Source of the DNA: Acidimicrobiaceae bacterium UBA7830
Lineage (GTDB): Bacteria; Actinomycetota; Acidimicrobiia; Acidimicrobiales; Ilumatobacteraceae
Assembly: GCA_002501485.1 (NCBI GenBank)
Contig: DLTS01000039.1
Span: 3,108-38,223, forward strand
Reading direction: 5' to 3'
Length of the DNA: 35,116 bases
Part shown: piece by piece, positions 16,767 through 23,897 of the stretch
Numbering within the stretch: position 1 is the first letter of the stretch
Layout: the number at the start of each line of letters is the position of its first letter
Notes under the pieces: generated by a model
What the model was told of the DNA's origin: nothing
Databases searched by the model: none
The model's input: the letters and a program-made list of their open reading frames with translations, nothing else
Made by a program: the position numbers and the translations under genes

Positions 16767-17168
16767 ATGTTGCTTACAGAAATTGACCACGTTGCCATCG
16801 CCGTTCGAGATCTCGAGGCGGCAATCGACTACTACGAGCGAGCATTTGGTGCCACCGTCGACCATCGTGAGATCGTTGAATCTGACGGCGTCGAAGAAGC
16901 GTTGCTGAAAGTTGCTGAAAGCTACGTGCAATTACTGACTCCCACTCGAGACGACTCACCTGTTGCGAAGGCGATCGAAAAGCGTGGCGAGGGTCTTCAC
17001 CACATCGGGTACCGGGTGAGCGATTGCGCTGCTGCTCTCGAGGCAATGGTTGCCGCCGGGGCAACGGCAATCGACTCGGCGCCCCGGCCTGGTAGTCGTG
17101 GAACCACCGTTGCCTTCATGCATCCGAAAGGCAGTTTCGGAACCCTGATCGAACTCGTCCAAGAGTAA
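16767..17168 (+). CDS. Ethylmalonyl/methylmalonyl-CoA epimerase
   Basis: This is a small VOC-fold metalloenzyme of 133 residues that interconverts the R and S forms of methylmalonyl-CoA and usually ethylmalonyl-CoA. Metal ligands expected for the family are visible: H8 in IDHVAIAV, Q55 in YVQLL, a His of LHHIGYRV (78/79) and E129 in LIELVQE. It has the two beta-alpha-beta-beta-beta repeats and the HPKGSFGTLIEL ending typical of the epimerase. It lies between ccr, which makes (2S)-ethylmalonyl-CoA, and the HAD gene. The ecm product at 761 needs the 2R isomer, so the epimerase joins those two enzymes. It could also serve propionate metabolism with the carboxylase at 8178. No strong ribosome site is seen. 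Confidence 0.92.
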   Translation: MLLTEIDHVAIAVRDLEAAIDYYERAFGATVDHREIVESDGVEEALLKVAESYVQLLTPTRDDSPVAKAIEKRGEGLHHIGYRVSDCAAALEAMVAAGATAIDSAPRPGSRGTTVAFMHPKGSFGTLIELVQE

Positions 17169-17176
17169 TCAAGAAG

Positions 17177-17824
17177 ATGTCAAACGTTCCCGCAGCAGTG
17201 CTGTGGGATATGGATGGGACACTTGTCGATACCGAGCCGTATTGGTTCGCTGCTGAGCATCAGCTTGTCAAATCATTTGGGAACACCTGGTCAGAAGAGC
17301 ATGCCCATGCAGTGGTGGGTTTTGACCTTCTTGATACGGCCGCCTACATCATTGAGCACGGGGGCGTCGACCTTCCACCGAGAGACGTTGTTGAGTACCT
17401 GCTCGATGCTGTCATCACCTCATGTCGACAACGTCTGCCATGGCGACCGGGAGTTCGAGAACTTCTCGACGAACTTCACTCCCTTGGCATTCCCTGTGCG
17501 CTTGTCACCATGTCGTGGCGACGGTTCGCCGAAGCTGTCCTCGAACAGCTTCCTCGCCCAACGTTTGAGGTAACGGTGTTCGGTGATGAAGTGGCACACG
17601 GCAAACCTCACCCTGAGCCGTACCTGCGAGCCGCTTCCCTGCTGAATGTTGAGCCCTCGACGTGTGTCGCAATCGAAGACTCTCCGACAGGGGTGGCGTC
17701 CGCTCAGGCAGCTGGATGCCGGGTCATCGGCGTGCCGAATATGAAACCGCTTGAGCAGATCGACGGAGTTCGTATCATTTCGTCACTCACCGAGACTGAC
17801 GCCGCCACGTTATGGACGACGTAG
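17177..17824 (+). CDS. HAD-superfamily phosphatase/phosphomutase
   Basis: This is a HAD subfamily I hydrolase of 215 residues. Motif I is DMDGTLVDTE (D11 nucleophile, D13 acid). The helical cap lies at about 20-85. Motif II is the Thr in LVTMSWRR, motif III is the Lys in HGKPHPEPY, and motif IV is IEDSPTG. The pattern resembles beta-phosphoglucomutase, 2-deoxyglucose-6-phosphatase or phosphoglycolate phosphatase-like proteins. Substrate cannot be deduced. It follows the epimerase gene by 8 bases and overlaps the GH18 gene by 13 bases, so it belongs to the ccr transcript, perhaps only by packing. Confidence 0.87.
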   Translation: MSNVPAAVLWDMDGTLVDTEPYWFAAEHQLVKSFGNTWSEEHAHAVVGFDLLDTAAYIIEHGGVDLPPRDVVEYLLDAVITSCRQRLPWRPGVRELLDELHSLGIPCALVTMSWRRFAEAVLEQLPRPTFEVTVFGDEVAHGKPHPEPYLRAASLLNVEPSTCVAIEDSPTGVASAQAAGCRVIGVPNMKPLEQIDGVRIISSLTETDAATLWTT

Positions 17825-19029
17825 ACACCACCACGTTTCGGTCCGCAAGGTGCTCGCAAGCCTTACTTGCGTCACTTCTTGCCGTGTGTATTGGGGTTAT
17901 CGGGATTGCCATCTGGTCTGGCGCATCAGATGACACCAGCCCCACCATCTCGTCATCACCGAAACCTCCTGCCGCAGTGACGATCGATGGATGGACGCCG
18001 TACTGGGTTCTTGATCGAATCTTGCAGCAACCCGATTCGGGTGATTCACGCCTTCGCAACCTCAGAGAGGTATCGCCATTTTGGTTTTCTGTGAAAGGGT
18101 TCGATTCGATCGAGCCAGATACCTTCGCACCAGACGACCTCGCTCAGACCTACATCGATCGTCTTCGCAATTCCGATGTCGCAATCGTGCCGTCTTTACT
18201 CGATCGGATGGACGCAGGCCAGATGGCAACCGTGCTCTCCGACCCGATTGTTCGATCAGCACATGTCGATGCGATTCAACGGTTTGCAGACGATCTTGAG
18301 GTCGATGGGATCGACATCGACTACGAGCAGTTCGCATTTGCCGATAGCCCATCAACATGGTCAACGACGCGACCGAACTGGGTCGCGTTCATCACAGAAC
18401 TGTCTGAGGTTCTTCATGACGACGGCCGCACACTGTCGGTCAGCATTCCGGCCGTGTACGACGAGAGGGTCACCGGAGACCCGGGCTATTGGGTGTACGA
18501 CCACGGTGCGATCGCCGAACACGTCGATGGGCTTCGCATCATGGCCTACGACTACTCGGTGGCAGAACCCGGCCCAATCGCTCCACTCGACTGGGTTCAA
18601 CAGGTTATCGATGGCGTGTTGCTCGCAGTGCCGCCCGAGTTTCACGATCGTGTCGTTCTTGGAATTCCGTCGTATGGCTATAACTGGCCGACCATCGTCA
18701 TTGGTGACTGTCCAGCAGATGCCCCAGGTCGCACCAGCATCAACCCGGGCACCCTCGACGATCTCATTGCTCGTCGCAATATCGAACCTGTCGCCAATGC
18801 CTCGACCGGTGAATGGTCTGCCACCTACGAACTCGAAATTGATGATGGCATCTCGAGTTGTGTGCAAACACGACAGTTGCATTGGATTGATGCTGATGGT
18901 GTCACACTCCGAGTCGAGATGGCTCGTCGTGCTGGAATACGAGGTGTGGCGTTGTGGGCATTGGGGTACGAAGATGACGACGTGTGGAATGCTCTCGTCT
19001 CATCAGCGGCAAAGGATCTCGCTCCGTGA
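17812..19029 (+). CDS. Membrane-anchored glycoside hydrolase family 18 protein
   Basis: This 405-residue protein has one N-terminal membrane segment (about 17-36) and a Ser/Pro/Thr-rich spacer. A GH18 barrel follows from about 56. The catalytic motif DGIDIDYE lies at 165-172, with Glu172 as acid and Asp168/Asp170 beside it; MAYDYS and the late ALWALGYEDDDVW (about 380-392) are also family-like. GH18 enzymes cleave chitin or related N-acetylglucosamine glycans; bacterial members of this shape often act on peptidoglycan. Whether the membrane segment is cleaved as a signal peptide is unclear. It overlaps the HAD gene by 13 bases, and its stop overlaps the methyltransferase GTG as GTGA. The cell-wall role is inference from the family and topology. 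Confidence 0.86.
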   Translation: MDDVDTTTFRSARCSQALLASLLAVCIGVIGIAIWSGASDDTSPTISSSPKPPAAVTIDGWTPYWVLDRILQQPDSGDSRLRNLREVSPFWFSVKGFDSIEPDTFAPDDLAQTYIDRLRNSDVAIVPSLLDRMDAGQMATVLSDPIVRSAHVDAIQRFADDLEVDGIDIDYEQFAFADSPSTWSTTRPNWVAFITELSEVLHDDGRTLSVSIPAVYDERVTGDPGYWVYDHGAIAEHVDGLRIMAYDYSVAEPGPIAPLDWVQQVIDGVLLAVPPEFHDRVVLGIPSYGYNWPTIVIGDCPADAPGRTSINPGTLDDLIARRNIEPVANASTGEWSATYELEIDDGISSCVQTRQLHWIDADGVTLRVEMARRAGIRGVALWALGYEDDDVWNALVSSAAKDLAP

Positions 19030-20216
19030 CCACTGATCTTCCTATCGACACGGACGAGGTTCGCTTCCTTGCGACAACCGTCTTTCAAGACGGCTTTATC
19101 GATGCCACCATCCGAGGACATCGCCCCGCAGCGACCACCTCTCTCGAACGAGTTCGTATGCGACCCGTGTCGATCGGCGATGCCGACATCATCCAATTTG
19201 AAGAGTTCGACGGCGCCAACACACGTGTCATTAACCTCGACACTGAGGCAGCAACCGAACGCATTGTTCATCTTTTTGCTTCGGGAATGAGAACTGCGTT
19301 CATTCGAACGACTACCGGCGATCTTCAAGTCACCATCTCGCGTCGCGGCAAGGTGCAACAGGTGAGGCACGCACCCTCTCGAGAACTTTCGACCACCCAG
19401 CATGACCGCCAAAAGCAGCATCTCATCGCTGAATCGTCACCGTTTCTCCGTCACGTCGGCATCTCAACCGAGAACGGCACGGTGCGACCTAACGCTCGGG
19501 ACAAATTCCGGCAGGTTCAACAGTTCGTCGGCATTCTCGACCACCTTGTCGCCGATCACGATCGTGCCACTCCACTCCAAATCGTTGACCTTGGTTGCGG
19601 ATCAGGTGTGCTCACATTGGCAGCTCACCACCATCTAAAGGCTTCAGGTGTGAACGTTCATACCATTGGAGTCGACCTCAAGGGTGAGCTCATGGCTCGG
19701 CTCAACAACACGGTCGAGCAACTCGGATGGTCAACGATCGAATTCGTAACGGGAGCAATTTCGCAGTGGCAACCCAAGCTTGGTGCCGAACCAAATCTGG
19801 TGATTGCGCTGCATGCGTGTGATACCGCCACCGATGACGCAATCGCTCAAGCGATTGCGTGGAAGAGCACACATCTGCTCGTCGCTCCGTGTTGTCAACA
19901 TGATCTCCAGCGCCAAATCGATCGCTCGCACATTCCTCCTGGGTTCGAGTCACTCGTTCGCCACGGCATAGTCCGCGAACGTCTCGGTGACCTCTTGACC
20001 GATACATTTCGAGCCGATGTCCTCGCTGCTCTCGGTTGGCGCACCGATGTCATTGAGTTCGTCGACAATCAACACACTGCAAAAAATGTCATGATTCGAG
20101 CCTCACAAACAGGCGGGCCCGATGGGTCGGCGCGCACGCGTGCGTTACAACTGGCGGCGGAGTGGTCGATTCAACCAGCGCTCATACATCTGCTGGCGGA
20201 TCGATTAACGACGTAA
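19026..20216 (+). CDS. SAM-dependent methyltransferase, Methyltransf_32-like
   Basis: From the GTG at 19026, which overlaps the upstream stop as GTGA, the protein has 396 residues. The N-terminal half (about 1-150) belongs to a conserved but uncharacterised region (RVRMRPVSIGD, LQVTISRRGKVQQV). The C-terminal half is a class I methyltransferase: SAM motif IVDLGCGSGVLTLAA near 186-200, acidic GVDLKGELM, then LHACDTATDDAI (262-273) and LVAPCCQHDLQ (285-295). The HACD and APCCQHD pair is typical of Methyltransf_32 (PF13679) proteins, some of which act on RNA or protein. The substrate is unknown. It is the last gene of the ccr unit and overlaps the convergent TlpA-like gene by 35 bases, leaving no space for a terminator. 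Confidence 0.82.
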   Translation: MTTDLPIDTDEVRFLATTVFQDGFIDATIRGHRPAATTSLERVRMRPVSIGDADIIQFEEFDGANTRVINLDTEAATERIVHLFASGMRTAFIRTTTGDLQVTISRRGKVQQVRHAPSRELSTTQHDRQKQHLIAESSPFLRHVGISTENGTVRPNARDKFRQVQQFVGILDHLVADHDRATPLQIVDLGCGSGVLTLAAHHHLKASGVNVHTIGVDLKGELMARLNNTVEQLGWSTIEFVTGAISQWQPKLGAEPNLVIALHACDTATDDAIAQAIAWKSTHLLVAPCCQHDLQRQIDRSHIPPGFESLVRHGIVRERLGDLLTDTFRADVLAALGWRTDVIEFVDNQHTAKNVMIRASQTGGPDGSARTRALQLAAEWSIQPALIHLLADRLTT

Positions 20217-20916
20217 CAAGCTCGGCAAGTGCAAGCGCCCCAAGCTCGCCACCCCAGCGCCCTCGGATGAGGCCGCTTTCGTCGATGAGCACCATGAACG
20301 GAAATCCGGTCACCCCAAAGGCCTCGGCTGCGATGAACGTTGAACGATCGGCATCATAGGCATCAGCGATGACGTCGTAGGTCCAATCTTTCTCTGCGAG
20401 CCAACCTTGAGGAGGAAAGTTTGGCCGTTGAGGAGCCACCGCAGTGCTCACACCGACAACACGAAGTCCAGACGGCCACGCCTCAGCATCTCTAATCCGG
20501 TTGATTTCTGGAATCTCGTTATTGCAATGGGGGCACCAATGAGCCAGAAACACAACGAGTGTTGCCACCCCATCGGTAGGACGAACCGCAACGACCTCTC
20601 CCTCAAAATTTTCGCCGATCAACGACGGAATTGGCATTCCCACAGATTCATCACCATGAGGGTCAACGAGAGTGGGAAGTAAATCTCCCTCGATGATTAC
20701 TTGTCGAACCTGATCTTCGAATTCTTTAGGAAATTCGATCGGTTCCGGTCGTGCATCGTCTTCGCCTCTCGGCACAGTGTTTGCCGGCTCGCTGTCGTCT
20801 TCTTCGGCGGGCTGTTCAGTTACTAGTGACGGACTTGATTCAAAGCGCACGACGACATCTGATGAACATGCCGCTGCGCTCACAACCGCGCAGAACGCTG
20901 CAATAACTGTCCTCAC
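20182..20916 (-). CDS. TlpA-family thioredoxin-like lipoprotein
   Basis: This 244-residue exported protein has a lipobox VSAAAC with the lipidated cysteine at 17. An acidic spacer (about 20-75) precedes a thioredoxin-fold domain with the active site WCPHC (Cys128, Cys131) and the cis-proline loop VTGFPF. Such proteins shuttle disulfides or reduce them outside the membrane. The upstream dsbB gene overlaps its GTG start as GTGA, so I infer that DsbB reoxidises this protein and that the pair forms disulfides in exported proteins. CPHC is the motif of DsbA, which supports an oxidising role over the reducing one of classic TlpA/ResA. Client proteins are not indicated. Confidence 0.87.
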   Translation of the reverse strand: MRTVIAAFCAVVSAAACSSDVVVRFESSPSLVTEQPAEEDDSEPANTVPRGEDDARPEPIEFPKEFEDQVRQVIIEGDLLPTLVDPHGDESVGMPIPSLIGENFEGEVVAVRPTDGVATLVVFLAHWCPHCNNEIPEINRIRDAEAWPSGLRVVGVSTAVAPQRPNFPPQGWLAEKDWTYDVIADAYDADRSTFIAAEAFGVTGFPFMVLIDESGLIRGRWGGELGALALAELVTSLIDPPADV

Positions 20917-21461
20917 TCGTCAACCGGCTCCGGAATCGCATTCACGACGATAAGAGCGAGGAAGCCAATTAATGCCATACCAGCAAGGGTCAGAAACCCG
21001 AATGAGCGGAACCAGATATCGGTGCACGATGGCCCGGTCGCTGAGCACGAACCGGTATCGAGGCCCGGCCGCCACTCGATGAGATAGTGCCATCCCGATA
21101 TGCACGCTCCAATCGCAGCCATAGGCAGAACGTAGAAACGTGCCCCAGCATCGCGTCGAATGAAGGCGACGAGACCGATCAACGCAATCGGGTACATAGC
21201 AACGCGCTGAAACCAGCAGAACCGACACGGGATGTAGTTAGCCACTTCAGAGAAATACAGCGAACCGAGCATTGCGCCGCCCGCAACACAAAGCGTGATC
21301 GTTGACCGAAATTCTCTGACTGCTCCAAGAACACGTTCTTGACCTGTGATCCAACTCACAGCAATGACAAGAGTTGCAACTCCGACAATGACGGCAAGGG
21401 TTGCCGACAAAGTTTCCACCATGTCGGTAATCTCGTACTTGGTTAGCGCTACGACTGCCAC
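20913..21461 (-). CDS. DsbB-family disulfide bond oxidoreductase
   Basis: This is a membrane protein of 182 residues with about four hydrophobic segments (18-38, 54-70, 88-101, 153-174). The quinone-side pair is CRFC (Cys79, Cys82) in the typical PCxxCWFQR setting. The second pair is Cys139 and Cys146 in the loop before the last membrane helix. It passes electrons from the extracytoplasmic oxidase to quinone. The downstream TlpA-like CPHC protein is the likely partner. The start is a GTG at 21461; an ATG at 21422 would remove 13 residues and leave the first helix intact, so the start is open. TATAGG lies one base before the GTG, which would fit the later ATG with a short leader. Confidence 0.88.
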   Translation of the reverse strand: MAVVALTKYEITDMVETLSATLAVIVGVATLVIAVSWITGQERVLGAVREFRSTITLCVAGGAMLGSLYFSEVANYIPCRFCWFQRVAMYPIALIGLVAFIRRDAGARFYVLPMAAIGACISGWHYLIEWRPGLDTGSCSATGPSCTDIWFRSFGFLTLAGMALIGFLALIVVNAIPEPVDE

Positions 21462-21507
21462 CCCTATAGTTTGCCGGTTTCGTCAGGCACCTGCAGTTTC
21501 TAGCGGG

Positions 21508-21513
21508 TAAGGT
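21508..21513 (+). promoter_or_regulatory. Candidate leaderless -10 element of DUF2510 gene
   Basis: TAAGGT lies 7 bases before the ATG at 21521. No ribosome-binding sequence is present. The same 59-base gap serves the divergent dsbB gene. Confidence 0.5.
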
Positions 21514-21520
21514 TCGAATC

Positions 21521-21931
21521 ATGCTCGAGTTCACATCGGTCAGTGTGTCGTCATTCGAGGCACCGAATCTCTCGGATGAACTTCAACGACTGTCAAGTGA
21601 GGGTTGGACGGTGGTCTCCATCGTCAACGCTGGCTCCGATATCGTCGCCTATCTTTCACGTCAAGCCTCTGGGACACCACAAGAACCTGCAGCAGCTCCC
21701 GCTGTTGAGCAACCAGCCCAAGAAGGCGGGGTTGGTTGGGGAATGCAGTCAACTGCATCTGAGACAACGGCGAGCGCCGAGCCATCCTCGGTTGCGTCCT
21801 CAGCGGCAGCACCCGCAGGCTGGTACGCCGACCCCTCGGGTCGATTTGAACTCCGCTATTGGAATGGAGACAGTTGGACCGAGCACGTGTCTCGGGCGGG
21901 GCAGCAATCGACCGACCCTCCCGTTGTCTGA
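21521..21931 (+). CDS. DUF2510-domain protein
   Basis: This is a small protein of 136 residues. The N-terminal 50 residues (NLSDELQRLSSEGWTVVSIV) resemble DUF4177-type domains, in which a helix and GW pair precede a beta-strand. An Ala/Pro/Ser/Glu-rich linker (about 50-96) leads to a DUF2510 motif, PAGWYADPSGRFELRYWNG, followed by SWTEHV. DUF2510 is common in Actinobacteria, usually at the end of membrane or regulatory proteins. Its role is unknown. No membrane segment or signal peptide is visible. It precedes the metallo-beta-lactamase/Rieske gene by three bases, so the two are almost certainly co-expressed. Confidence 0.8.
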   Translation: MLEFTSVSVSSFEAPNLSDELQRLSSEGWTVVSIVNAGSDIVAYLSRQASGTPQEPAAAPAVEQPAQEGGVGWGMQSTASETTASAEPSSVASSAAAPAGWYADPSGRFELRYWNGDSWTEHVSRAGQQSTDPPVV

Positions 21932-21934
21932 CCC

Positions 21935-23524
21935 ATGCGCGCAACGTCTCTCGGTCATGCCGGAATCCTCATCGAGTGTGAGGCAGGGTCGATTCTCTGC
22001 GACCCGTGGTTCGAGCCAGCATTTCTCGGTTCATGGTTTGTCTTCCCCCGAAATGATCACCTCGATGCTGAACTACTTCATCGCATCGAACATGCTGATT
22101 ATCTCTACGTCTCGCACTTACACGGTGACCACCACGACGCGCACTGGCTCGCGTCACATTTAAGGCGAGACATCCCAATTCTCCTTCCGGACTATCCAAC
22201 ATCTGAACAACAACGCGAGTTCGAACGACTCGGCTTTTCGCAGTTCATCCATACTGTTGATGGTGAGGAGCAGGAGCTACGTGACGGTCTCTCCGTTGCA
22301 ATCCATGTAGAGACCTCGATTACTGATGGCCCCGGCGGTGACTCCGCAATCATGGTGAGCGACGGCGTTCATCGGATCGTCAATCAGAACGACTGCCGAA
22401 CGCACGATCTTGCGGCTCTTCGTTCGCACGGCCCCGTCGACCTGCACTGGCTGCAATACTCGGGAGCTATTTGGTACCCGATGGTGTACGACCTTGCTGA
22501 GGAAGAAATGGCAGATCTCTGTCGGGCGAAGGTGGAAAGCCAGGGAAACCGGGCAATGAAATATGTTGACGCACTCGATGCCCGAGCTGTCATCCCTAGT
22601 GCGGGTCCGCCGGTATTTCTCGATGATGACCTGTTTGGGCTCAACATGATTTCTGGTGAAGAAGCGAGCATCTTCCCCGATCAGCGATGGTTCCTTGACC
22701 AGCTGGCGGCGGCCGGCAAGAACGGTGTCCTTGCGATCCCCGGCACAGTGGTATCGGTGACACCAATCGAGATCGCAGTGGATCACCCCCTGTCGAGTCA
22801 AGAAGTCGACAAGATCTTCAGCAACAAGTTGTCATACCTCGAGCACTACCGCTCAGACTGGCAACAATGGATAGACGACACCCACGCCGCGTGGAAACGC
22901 AAACCCACTGACCTCGTCGCTCGGCTTTCTGCATGGTGGGAACCGCTCATGCAGAAAGCACCGACCGTCTGCAACCTCATTGGGGACCCAATACTTATCG
23001 AAGCCAAACATGATGACGGTTCAGTGCTTGAGATTTTCGTCGATGTTGCGCAACGGAAGGTCGTAGACGGAAGCACTGTCGACTACACCGAATCGCCTCC
23101 GGGGTTCCGATTCACATTTCCGCGAGATCTTCTCGAACTCACCGTTGACTCTGGCGCGGTCGACTGGTCGAATTCGCTTCTGCTGTCGTGTCGATTCTCC
23201 GCCTGGCGTCGAGGACAGTACAACGAGAACGTCTACAACTTTTTGAAGTCGCTTTCCGTAGAACGAATCACTCGAGCGGAGGCTGAAGCACGAGCGAAGA
23301 TTGCCGAGGCTGCGTCTGCAGACATTCCTGAAACCGACGTTGAGGTTGGGAATTTCATTGTCCAACGCCGATGCCCGCACCGAAATGCAGATTTCTCAGT
23401 CTTCGGAGAAATTGACGGCGATGATCTGGTCTGCACCCTCCACGGATGGAGATTTGACACCGCTACTGGGCAGTGTCGAACCAGCGATGATCATCCGGTT
23501 CGGATCAAACCTCGGGAAATCTGA
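21935..23524 (+). CDS. Metallo-beta-lactamase-fold protein with C-terminal Rieske domain
   Basis: This 529-residue two-domain protein starts with a UlaG-like metallo-beta-lactamase fold: SLGHAGILIE, CDPWF, and the metal motif SHLHGDHHD (H61, H63, D65, H66). A long middle part with LQYSGAIWYPMVYD and IPSAGPPVFL recalls CMP-N-acetylneuraminate hydroxylase. The last 60 residues are a Rieske [2Fe-2S] site: CPH (480-482) and CTLHGW (500-505), giving C-x-H, 17 residues, C-x2-H. In animal CMAH the Rieske domain is at the N-terminus, so the order here is reversed. I infer an iron-dependent oxygenase or hydrolase fed by the Rieske centre. Substrate and redox partner are unknown. It follows the DUF2510 gene by three bases and overlaps hspR by 20 bases at the 3' ends. 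Confidence 0.83.
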   Translation: MRATSLGHAGILIECEAGSILCDPWFEPAFLGSWFVFPRNDHLDAELLHRIEHADYLYVSHLHGDHHDAHWLASHLRRDIPILLPDYPTSEQQREFERLGFSQFIHTVDGEEQELRDGLSVAIHVETSITDGPGGDSAIMVSDGVHRIVNQNDCRTHDLAALRSHGPVDLHWLQYSGAIWYPMVYDLAEEEMADLCRAKVESQGNRAMKYVDALDARAVIPSAGPPVFLDDDLFGLNMISGEEASIFPDQRWFLDQLAAAGKNGVLAIPGTVVSVTPIEIAVDHPLSSQEVDKIFSNKLSYLEHYRSDWQQWIDDTHAAWKRKPTDLVARLSAWWEPLMQKAPTVCNLIGDPILIEAKHDDGSVLEIFVDVAQRKVVDGSTVDYTESPPGFRFTFPRDLLELTVDSGAVDWSNSLLLSCRFSAWRRGQYNENVYNFLKSLSVERITRAEAEARAKIAEAASADIPETDVEVGNFIVQRRCPHRNADFSVFGEIDGDDLVCTLHGWRFDTATGQCRTSDDHPVRIKPREI

Positions 23525-23897
23525 GTCGTTCACCAAAAATAGCGACACTCTGTCGAAGTGGCACCAGATCTCGACGGTGCCGACGTTCGGCTTCGTCGAC
23601 AGCCTCAACAACTTGCTGCCTTGCATGCTCGAGTTCGTTCCGAAGTAGCTCGACTTCAGCCTCGAGCTCCATCACCCGACGGATTCCTTCAAGATTCATT
23701 CCCGCATCGACAAGTTCTGAGATGCGGCGCAACAACTCAATGTCATCATCGCTATAACGCCGATTGCCGCCATCGGTACGAGCCGGTTGGACAAGACCGC
23801 GTCGCTCATAAATGCGCAGAGTTTGCGGATGCATGCCGGCAAGTTCAGCTGCCACTGAAATGACGTAGACCGCTTGCTGTGAAGTTCTCATATTCAT
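23505..23897 (-). CDS. hspR: MerR-family heat-shock repressor HspR
   Basis: HspR represses the dnaK operon in Actinobacteria by binding HAIR inverted repeats, with DnaK as co-repressor. The 130-residue protein has the MerR-type helix-turn-helix: YVISVAAELAGMHPQTLRIYERRGLV then RRYSDDDIELLRRISEL in order, followed by a coiled-coil region (LEAEVELLRNELEHARQQV). The C-terminus is basic. It is the last gene of dnaK-grpE-dnaJ-hspR, and its ATG overlaps the dnaJ stop as ATGA, the arrangement known from Streptomyces. It should regulate its own operon through the repeat at 27571-27591. The 3' end overlaps the convergent Rieske-fusion gene. Confidence 0.94.
   Translation of the reverse strand: MNMRTSQQAVYVISVAAELAGMHPQTLRIYERRGLVQPARTDGGNRRYSDDDIELLRRISELVDAGMNLEGIRRVMELEAEVELLRNELEHARQQVVEAVDEAERRHRRDLVPLRQSVAIFGERLRFPEV

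Noticed and set aside
21511..21520. GGTTCGAATC, which looks like a tRNA T-loop
   Set aside because: The flanking bases do not pair to form a T-stem, and no anticodon arm or acceptor stem can be built upstream. The bases lie at the -10 and start of the DUF2510 gene.
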